Source: DATLFP01 sp035540955 | Lineage (GTDB): Bacteria; Actinomycetota; Acidimicrobiia; Acidimicrobiales; CADCSY01 | Reading direction: 5' to 3' | Length of the DNA: 16,713 bases | NCBI GenBank assembly: GCA_035540955.1 | Contig: DATLFP010000060.1 | Location: forward strand, 1-16,713 | Part shown: positions 11,708 through 16,713 of the stretch, piece by piece | How the letters are laid out: each line of letters starts with the position of its first letter | How positions within the stretch are numbered: the stretch's first letter is position 1 | Notes under the pieces: model-generated | Told to the model about the DNA's origin: nothing | Database searches by the model: none | What the model saw: the letters and a program-made list of their open reading frames with translations, nothing else | Made by a program: the position numbers and the translations under genes

Positions 11708-12111
11708 GGCTTCCTCCAGTGGGTTGTGGTCGATCGCCCGTCGGTGCGTCAACACCGGCGGGCATCTTCTCGTGATTGTGCGCGCACCCTCCGGTCGGTG
11801 ATGCCGCGCGTCGTCGCTGTTGGTCGTGGCCGGCAGCCGTCTCGTCTGGGGGCGGCTGCCGGCCACGTCGGTTCGAGGGCTGTCCTCTCTCCGCCCGCGC
11901 GCAGCGCGCCAACGGCTGGTCCGTGCGCGTGCGGGCGGGGAGTGGTCGGCGGTCGAGCAGCTGGATGCGTCGTTCTACTCCGGCGTGGTGCAGCAGCGGG
12001 TGTTCCCCCGCGCGCGTGTGCTGCCACGGCGAGACATCTCGGTGGCGGGACCCACCGGGATGTCGTGCTCGACCGCCGCCCCCTCTCAGGTCTCTCAACA
12101 AGGAGCGTGTG
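11708..12111. promoter_or_regulatory. 404-bp non-coding divergent region with a 15-bp inverted repeat
   Basis: No credible gene lies between the divergent starts at 11707 and 12112. The region holds a perfect inverted repeat CGTGGCCGGCAGCCG (11826-11840) and its complement (11854-11868) around a 13-nt loop. A GC-rich imperfect repeat lies at about 11892-11940 (CCGCCCGCGCGC against GTGCGCGTGCGGGCGG), and a short CGGTGG/CCACCG repeat at 12040-12057. It ends with the ribosome binding site AAGGAG (12100-12105) for the ParB-fold gene. Promoters for both flanking genes, and possibly a ParB-like binding site or an origin, are expected here; which repeat does what is not visible. Confidence 0.5.
11826..11868. 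repeat. perfect 15-bp inverted repeat
   Basis: Arms at 11826-11840 and 11854-11868 are perfectly complementary and flank 13 nt (TCTCGTCTGGGGG). No T-tract follows on either strand, so a classical intrinsic terminator is unlikely, and its place between divergent genes also argues against termination. It could be an operator, a partition or nicking site, or an I-shaped actinobacterial terminator. Confidence 0.7.
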
Positions 12112-15100
12112 ATGTCGGTTGCTGAGCGTGTCGAGAGCGCGACGGATCTGGTGTCGGTGCGGCTGGATCGGCTTGTGCCGGATCCGACGAACCGGCCGTT
12201 GACCGACGACAGCCCCGAGGTGCTGGCGTTGGTGTCCAGCGTCCGCGAGCACGGCGTGTTGTTCCCGCTGTTGGTGTGCGCGATCGGCGACGCCGACGTG
12301 ACGGTCCTCGATGGCGCCGCGCATGGCCAGGTCGTCCGCGACGACGTCGAGTTCGGGATCGTGGACGGCGAGTGCCGGTGGCGCGCCGCCCGGATCGTGG
12401 GTCTCGAGGTGGTGCCGGCGTTGGTGCACGCCGCCTACGGCGAGCGCCGCCAGTGGGTGGAGGCGTCGACCATCGCGAACCTGGCCCGCACCGACCTCCA
12501 CGAGCTGGACCAGGGCCGCCGTTTCGCCGATCTCCGCGATGTCGGCCACACCCAGGAGTCGATCGCCGACCTGCTCGGCGGCCGCTGGTCCCAGCCGGTG
12601 ATCTCTCGCCGCCTGCAGGTCGTCGACCGGTTCGCTCACCTTCCTGAGGACACCCGCACCTGCGTGGAGCGCCTCTACCGGGCGGGCGACCTGAAGGTCC
12701 GCCAGGCGGAGCAGCTGGCCGAGATCGCCGGGTTCCTGCCCGAGGTCGGCGACGCCGTCCTCGCGCACGTGCACGAGGTGATCGACGCCGCCGCCGACCC
12801 GGCACGCCGCCCCCAGCTCGACGTCGACCTGACGCGGCTGGTCAAGGACGCGGCCCGGCTGCGGGACGTGGCCAAGGGCGAGGCGATCGTCGCCGCGTCG
12901 GGCCTGCGTGACGTGACCGGCGACGCCGGCTGGGAGTCGATCCGCAATCTCGCCGCCGAGGTCGGCGACCCGCTCGACGGCCACGACCGCCTCGACTGCC
13001 ACGCCGCCGTCGTGTCCCGCCTCGGCGAGGTCATCTTCGTCTGCACCGCCCCCGACACCCACCGGCCGACGACCACCGTCACCGACGACGTCGACGTCGA
13101 CGGCACGAGCAGGGACGTGTGCAGGCTGCCGGCCGGCGGCGCCGACCCTGACGTCGACCCGGACAGCATGAGCCCCGATGACGTCCTCACCCAGGACGAG
13201 ATCGCCGAGGCCGAGAAGGCTGCCGCCGCCCGCGCCGCCGTGTCCCCCGAACAGCAGCGCGACGCTGCGGTGCGCGCCGCCCGCCGCACCGCGCAGATCG
13301 ACTGCGAGGCCGCCTACGACGCCCGGCTCGGCACGGCCCAGGCGGTCGTGAAGCGGATCCGGTCCAAGACTTACGCGCTCGCCCTCCTCGTCCACCAGAT
13401 CGCCGACGACGGCTTCCTCTCGCAGATGGCCGACCCCCTGGTCGAGGTGATCGGCGCCGACGCGCTCGGCGTCACCGGAGTCACCGGCATGGACGAAGCT
13501 CTCCGCTCCTACGTCCACGATCCCGACGACGGCAACCTGGCGCGCTTCGCCACGGCGGTGGCGTGGTCGATCGGCGAGGCGCAGCTGCAGTCCTGCGTCG
13601 GCGTCGACCCGGCCGACGTCGACGAAGCGACTCGCCGCGGCGCCCGCAACCACCTGACCATGCTCGTCGCCGGCGGCTACACGCCGACCGCAGCCGAGCA
13701 GGCGATCCTCGACGGCGTCGATCTCGACCTCCCCGCCCGGACCGGCGAGAGCGACGCGCCCGCCGCTGTCGAAGAGCCTGCCGGCGACAACGACGTCTAC
13801 GAGGGTCTCGCCGCCCGCCGCCTGGACGCCGCCGTCAAGCGGATGCTCGCTGAGGCTGCGGCGTTGCGGGACGGCCCCGGACGCAAGTCGAAGAAGTACG
13901 CCGCGCAGTTCGCCGTGCTGGAGGCGGCGAAGGGCGGCGTGCTCGCCGCCATCGTCTCGCCCCTGGCCGACGACGCCGACGCCCGGGAGCGGTTGGCGTA
14001 CGACCTCCACGCCATCGATCTCGCCTACCAGGTCCGCATCGCCCAGGGCGTCGGCGGCCGGCACGGCGACGCCGACGCCCACGACGCCGGCCAGGCCCAG
14101 CTGCGCGACGTCCTCGCCGCTGCTGGCGTCCCGCTCGGCGACGTCGACCTGCGGCAGGTGTTGCGCCACTCGATCGACAACCGCGACATGCCGGAGTACT
14201 TGCGCCTCCCCGACGTGATCGCCGCGCTCGACGTCACCGTCGCCCCCGACCGCAGCCAGCGCGGTTCGTGGACGGCGGATCACTCGTGCCCCGCCTGTGA
14301 CGCGCACCAGGCCCGCTACGCCGACACCGAACCGGCGCCGGGCCCGACACCGTCCTCGGACTACTTCTGGGCGACCGCCTACACGGCCCGATACGCCGGC
14401 TGGACGCCGTCGCCTGCGGGCCTCGACGACGAGGGCCCGCACGGACTGCTTGTCGTCGACTCCGTCGACACACGCGACTACGACGACGATGCGGAGCCGG
14501 GCGGCCTCTGGTACCGGGCCCGCTGCGACTGCGGGTTCATCGGCGACGCCCACCACACCGAAGCCCCCGCCGTCGTCGACGCCCTCGATCACGCCTGGCC
14601 CGCCTGGCGCGACCAGCCCGCCCTGGACGGCCCCACGCATGACGACGGCAAGCTCCGCAAGGGCGCCGCCGACCCCGACACCGAGGCGGTGTGGGCGCCG
14701 CTCTGCACCGGCGACCCGGCCTGCAGGGGCGCCGTCCCCCACGCCGCCAGCTACGGCGGCCGCCACGTCGTGTGCAGCAACCCCGGCCACGTCCTCGCCG
14801 ACGTCGAGGCCGACGGCAACCCGGTGACCGAGTGCCTCGACCAGGTCCTCGCCGACAGCGCCGACGCGCTCGCCGACGCTCTCGCCGACGTCGGCGGGGA
14901 TGACCGGCCGGTGGTGGCCGAGGCGGAGTGGGCGGCGTTCGTCGCTGCCCGCGACGCCCTGGTGAAGGCGACGAAGAGCCGCCCGAAGGCCGACGCGTTC
15001 GAGGCGGCGAAGCGGGCGCTCGCTGACGCGCTCGTGGCCGGCCACCCGGACCCCTACGAGCTGAACTCGGCGTTGGCGGTGGCCACGTCGACGTTCCGCG

Positions 15101-15351
15101 CCGAACGCGACCAGGCGATGGCCGCCGACACGTACACGGCAGCCCGCAGCAGCGACCTGCTCCGGGAGACGGCCACGGCGGTGCTCGCCGCGCTCGCCCA
15201 GACCGGCCCGCTCCCCGCCGACCTCGCCGACCGGGCGCTGGAGGGCCGGGATCTGGTCCCTGAGGCACGCCCGGACGCCGCCACGTCCAAGCCCGGGTCG
15301 AACCGGCGCCTCTACGTCGACGACGTCCTCGACGCGGCAGGCCGGCTGTGA
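12112..15351 (+). CDS. giant ParB-fold protein with C-terminal Cys clusters
   Basis: 1079 residues. The N-terminus is a ParB/Spo0J-type domain: PDPTNRPL and VSSVREHGVLFPLLV (about 22-55), the nucleotide-binding motif GECRWRAA at 86-93 (GERRWRAA in classical ParB), and a helix-turn-helix (about 133-172, FADLRDVGHTQESIADLLGG, then QPVISRRLQ). Canonical ParB proteins have only 300-400 residues; here about 900 more follow. They include helical regions, two acidic linkers (near 340 and 540), and Cys/His clusters: SCPAC (725-729), CDCG (805-808), CTGDPAC (865-871) and CSNPGH (888-893), probably zinc ribbons. The ATG has AAGGAG 6 nt upstream. It heads the rightward late operon. A role in replication, partition or transcription control of the element is inferred. 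Confidence 0.88.
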   Translation: MSVAERVESATDLVSVRLDRLVPDPTNRPLTDDSPEVLALVSSVREHGVLFPLLVCAIGDADVTVLDGAAHGQVVRDDVEFGIVDGECRWRAARIVGLEVVPALVHAAYGERRQWVEASTIANLARTDLHELDQGRRFADLRDVGHTQESIADLLGGRWSQPVISRRLQVVDRFAHLPEDTRTCVERLYRAGDLKVRQAEQLAEIAGFLPEVGDAVLAHVHEVIDAAADPARRPQLDVDLTRLVKDAARLRDVAKGEAIVAASGLRDVTGDAGWESIRNLAAEVGDPLDGHDRLDCHAAVVSRLGEVIFVCTAPDTHRPTTTVTDDVDVDGTSRDVCRLPAGGADPDVDPDSMSPDDVLTQDEIAEAEKAAAARAAVSPEQQRDAAVRAARRTAQIDCEAAYDARLGTAQAVVKRIRSKTYALALLVHQIADDGFLSQMADPLVEVIGADALGVTGVTGMDEALRSYVHDPDDGNLARFATAVAWSIGEAQLQSCVGVDPADVDEATRRGARNHLTMLVAGGYTPTAAEQAILDGVDLDLPARTGESDAPAAVEEPAGDNDVYEGLAARRLDAAVKRMLAEAAALRDGPGRKSKKYAAQFAVLEAAKGGVLAAIVSPLADDADARERLAYDLHAIDLAYQVRIAQGVGGRHGDADAHDAGQAQLRDVLAAAGVPLGDVDLRQVLRHSIDNRDMPEYLRLPDVIAALDVTVAPDRSQRGSWTADHSCPACDAHQARYADTEPAPGPTPSSDYFWATAYTARYAGWTPSPAGLDDEGPHGLLVVDSVDTRDYDDDAEPGGLWYRARCDCGFIGDAHHTEAPAVVDALDHAWPAWRDQPALDGPTHDDGKLRKGAADPDTEAVWAPLCTGDPACRGAVPHAASYGGRHVVCSNPGHVLADVEADGNPVTECLDQVLADSADALADALADVGGDDRPVVAEAEWAAFVAARDALVKATKSRPKADAFEAAKRALADALVAGHPDPYELNSALAVATSTFRAERDQAMAADTYTAARSSDLLRETATAVLAALAQTGPLPADLADRALEGRDLVPEARPDAATSKPGSNRRLYVDDVLDAAGRL

Positions 15352-15467
15352 GCGCCCTCAGGAGCGTCGCTGGCCGGTGGCGGCGGTGGCGGAACGACCG
15401 GTGGCGGCTCCGCCACGGCTACCGCGTCGACGTCCACACCGGTGACCTGTGGTGGGGGAGCGAGTGA
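15348..15467 (+). CDS. 39-residue Trp/Arg-rich peptide
   Basis: GTG 15348 overlaps the ParB-fold stop (GTGA), and its own TGA overlaps the next GTG (GTGA), so it fits exactly into the coupled operon. The peptide has a cationic, aromatic core (GRWRRWRNDRWRLRHGYRV) and an acidic end (LWWGSE). That composition resembles nucleic-acid or membrane-binding peptides; no family is recognised. The exact overlaps on both sides are the main evidence that it is translated; otherwise a 117-nt gap would be unusual in this operon. Confidence 0.55.
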   Translation: MSALRSVAGRWRRWRNDRWRLRHGYRVDVHTGDLWWGSE

Positions 15468-16129
15468 CCGCGCCGCGCCCGCCCCGCGTCGTGCCGGACC
15501 CGACGTCGATGTCTCGAGCCGCCGCCTTCGCGCTGATCGCCGGCGCGTTCGCCGTGTTCGTGTTCGCCGCCGCGCTCGTCCTCGACGTCGCCATCCACGG
15601 CGACACGCCACCTCCGCCGCCCGCAGCGGTCGACGCCGGCGCCGCCGTGGAGAAGGCGGCCACCGCCTCGACCACGCCACCCTCGTCGCAGCCGACGACC
15701 ACTACCACCGTGGCGACCACCACGACCGTGGCCACCACGGTGGCGCCGGCCACGGCCACACCGCCGCCCGCTGCCGCCGAGCAACGCACGTTCTCCTGGT
15801 GGCGTCTAGCTGACTGCGAGTCCGGCGAATGGGTCCGCCACCCCGATGGATCCGTCACGTTCGTCGAGGGCTCGGCCCGCTGGCACATCCGCGACAGCGT
15901 GCACGAGGGCGGCCTCCAGTTCGCGATCTCGACGTGGGACGACTACGTCGCGAAGGGCAAGCCCTACGAGCTCGTCGGCTGGCCCGACTCCGCGGCCGAC
16001 GCCACCCCCGACCAGCAGATTGTCGTCGCCGAGCGGGTCCTGAACGGCGTCCCTGGCTCGAGCGACCCGTACCTGAACCCCCAGCCCAACGCGTGGCCGA
16101 CGTGCGGCCCGATGGTGGGGATGCGCTGA
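15464..16129 (+). CDS. membrane-anchored Rpf-like transglycosylase (muralytic enzyme)
   Basis: 221 residues from a GTG overlapping the previous stop. A TM helix (about 18-41) is followed by a Pro/Ala/Thr-rich extracellular stalk (about 48-107) and a resuscitation-promoting-factor domain (about 110-215). The domain shows WWRLADCESGEW with catalytic E119, GGLQFAISTWDDY, QQIVVAERVL and the closing AWPTCG. C118 and C214 match the usual disulfide. Rpf domains cleave peptidoglycan glycan strands. On a mobile element this enzyme could open the cell wall locally for conjugation or phage DNA passage, or act in lysis. An extra loop between the ESG motif and GGLQF (VRHPDGSVTFVEGSARWHI) makes the domain longer than the typical one. 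The stop overlaps the next ATG by one base. Confidence 0.9.
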   Translation: MTAPRPPRVVPDPTSMSRAAAFALIAGAFAVFVFAAALVLDVAIHGDTPPPPPAAVDAGAAVEKAATASTTPPSSQPTTTTTVATTTTVATTVAPATATPPPAAAEQRTFSWWRLADCESGEWVRHPDGSVTFVEGSARWHIRDSVHEGGLQFAISTWDDYVAKGKPYELVGWPDSAADATPDQQIVVAERVLNGVPGSSDPYLNPQPNAWPTCGPMVGMR

Positions 16130-16419
16130 TGCTCGCCACCAGCGGCCGCGCCGTCGTCGACGCCGTCCCGATCGTCGACGACTGCGACGTCGCCGGCCTG
16201 GCGTGCATGCCGTTCTTCGTGCCGGTGATCGTGGCGTCGACGGTCGAGGCCCGCCACACGGTGATGGTGCGGCGGGTGCCGTGCGGCTGCGACGGCGCGC
16301 GGTGGCGGGACCGGGTTGTCGAGCTCGAGGAGGAGTGCGATCGGCTCGCCGCTCAGCTGGTCGCCGCCGGCGTCCGCCCCGCCTCGTCTCGCCCGCCGGC
16401 GCCGGCGGTGGTGGCGTGA
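16129..16419 (+). CDS. small protein of unknown function
   Basis: 96 residues from an ATG overlapping the Rpf-like stop (TGATG). There is a hydrophobic middle (AGLACMPFFVPVIVAS), a CGC motif, and a short acidic helix that could form a coiled coil (WRDRVVELEEECDRLAAQLVAAG), then a Pro-rich end. It overlaps the following gene by four bases. No family recognised. Confidence 0.58.
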   Translation: MLATSGRAVVDAVPIVDDCDVAGLACMPFFVPVIVASTVEARHTVMVRRVPCGCDGARWRDRVVELEEECDRLAAQLVAAGVRPASSRPPAPAVVA

Positions 16420-16713
16420 CCGCCGTCGACGACCGCCCGGTCGTGGTGGACGAGAAGGCGGGCTGGTCGACGCCGTGCCGGGCCGGGAACTTCGACACGT
16501 GCGTGTCGCTCGGCTACCGGTGCCGTAACCCTCGACACAAGAGTGAGGGTGAGACTCCCGCGCAGCGGCGTGAGCGGCTGATCGCCGAGGCCCGCGCCCG
16601 CCGGACCGGCGACACCACGCCCGCCCCCGCCTCGCCGCCGCCTCCCGCGGCGCAACCGCCGGAGCGCCGGCGCCGCAAGCCGGTCGTCGTCGGCGGGCGG
16701 GTCGAACCGCATC
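16416..16713 (+). CDS. Cys-containing basic protein, truncated by the window end
   Basis: An open frame from GTG 16416 (GTGA overlap with the previous stop) runs 99 codons to the window end without a stop. The N-terminal part has a possible zinc site: TPCRAGNFDTCVSLGYRCRN with HK shortly after. A Pro/Arg-rich disordered segment follows (PAPASPPPPAAQPPERRRRK). It continues the coupled late operon. The function is unknown, and the true length cannot be told. Confidence 0.55.
   Translation, partial: MTAVDDRPVVVDEKAGWSTPCRAGNFDTCVSLGYRCRNPRHKSEGETPAQRRERLIAEARARRTGDTTPAPASPPPPAAQPPERRRRKPVVVGGRVEPH

Larger units (their letters stand above)
6137..16713 (+). mobile_element. serine-integrase integrative element (prophage, ICE or integrative plasmid), right end outside the window
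   Basis: The element starts at the comEC break and continues past the window. It carries a large serine recombinase at its edge, divergent XRE regulators, operons of short overlapping genes with little recognisable homology, a ParB-fold protein and an Rpf-type muralytic enzyme. This gene style is typical of actinobacterial temperate phages and integrative plasmids. No terminase, capsid, relaxase, FtsK/TraB or T4SS gene is visible in the 10.6 kb shown, so the class is left open. Confidence 0.85.

Noticed and set aside
11749..15045. Minus-strand open frame of about 1098 codons opposite the ParB-fold gene
   Set aside because: It is antisense to a gene with clear ParB motifs, is composed of Val/Gly/Asp/Arg-biased sequence typical of mirror frames in very GC-rich DNA, and has no recognisable domain or ribosome binding site.
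15689..15760. ACC/ACG-rich repeated stretch in the Rpf-like gene as a DNA repeat element
   Set aside because: It encodes the Thr-rich stalk of the protein and has no regular unit beyond codon-level repetition.
6137..16713. tRNA gene as integration site or cargo
   Set aside because: No cloverleaf-like sequence was noticed at the left junction or in the intergenic regions; the attachment target is comEC.

Overview
This is a very GC-rich actinobacterial window in two parts: a chromosomal stretch carrying natural-transformation genes, and a large integrated mobile element that cuts one of them. The GC-biased codon use, frequent GTG starts, candidate leaderless promoters with TACGAT-like -10 boxes, and a Thr/Ser-tailed class A PBP all fit an actinobacterium. 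An Acidimicrobiia-like lineage is possible, but I cannot establish it from the sequence.

Host part (1-6136). An IS110-family insertion sequence (transposase 233-1450, with a non-coding left end that could hold a bridge RNA) lies directly upstream of a thioredoxin-TPR protein gene (1497-2201, CnoX-like). Next come a small HExxH protein (2251-2502), comEA (2546-3199), a class A penicillin-binding protein on the minus strand (3219-5399), and the 5' third of comEC (5477-6145). The comEC reading frame stops inside the conserved HLLAVSGxNV segment of the competence domain.

Mobile element (about 6137 to beyond 16713; the right end is outside the window). A large serine recombinase begins 25 bp after the broken comEC frame, so comEC is the probable attachment gene. 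Beside it is a minus-strand operon (ribbon-helix-helix-like, one-TM and HIRAN proteins). A lysogeny-style control region follows: two divergent XRE regulators (8957-9367 minus; 9576-9887 plus) share a 208-bp non-coding region. In that region the 10-mer CTCACACACT lies in mirror orientation 7-8 nt from each candidate -10 box. The rightward operon (9576-11453) is a chain of small proteins joined by 1- or 4-nt overlaps, several with Cys motifs, and it carries a strong C(TGCG)G-tetraloop hairpin terminator. A 404-bp non-coding region with a 15-bp inverted repeat separates a minus-strand helical protein from the late operon.

The late operon (12112 to the window end) again runs with 1- or 4-nt overlaps. 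It encodes a 1079-residue ParB-fold protein with C-terminal Cys clusters, a 39-residue Trp/Arg-rich peptide, a membrane-anchored Rpf-type muralytic enzyme, a 96-residue protein, and a truncated Cys-containing protein. Whether the element is a prophage, an integrative plasmid or an ICE cannot be decided here, because no capsid, terminase, relaxase or T4SS gene is visible.
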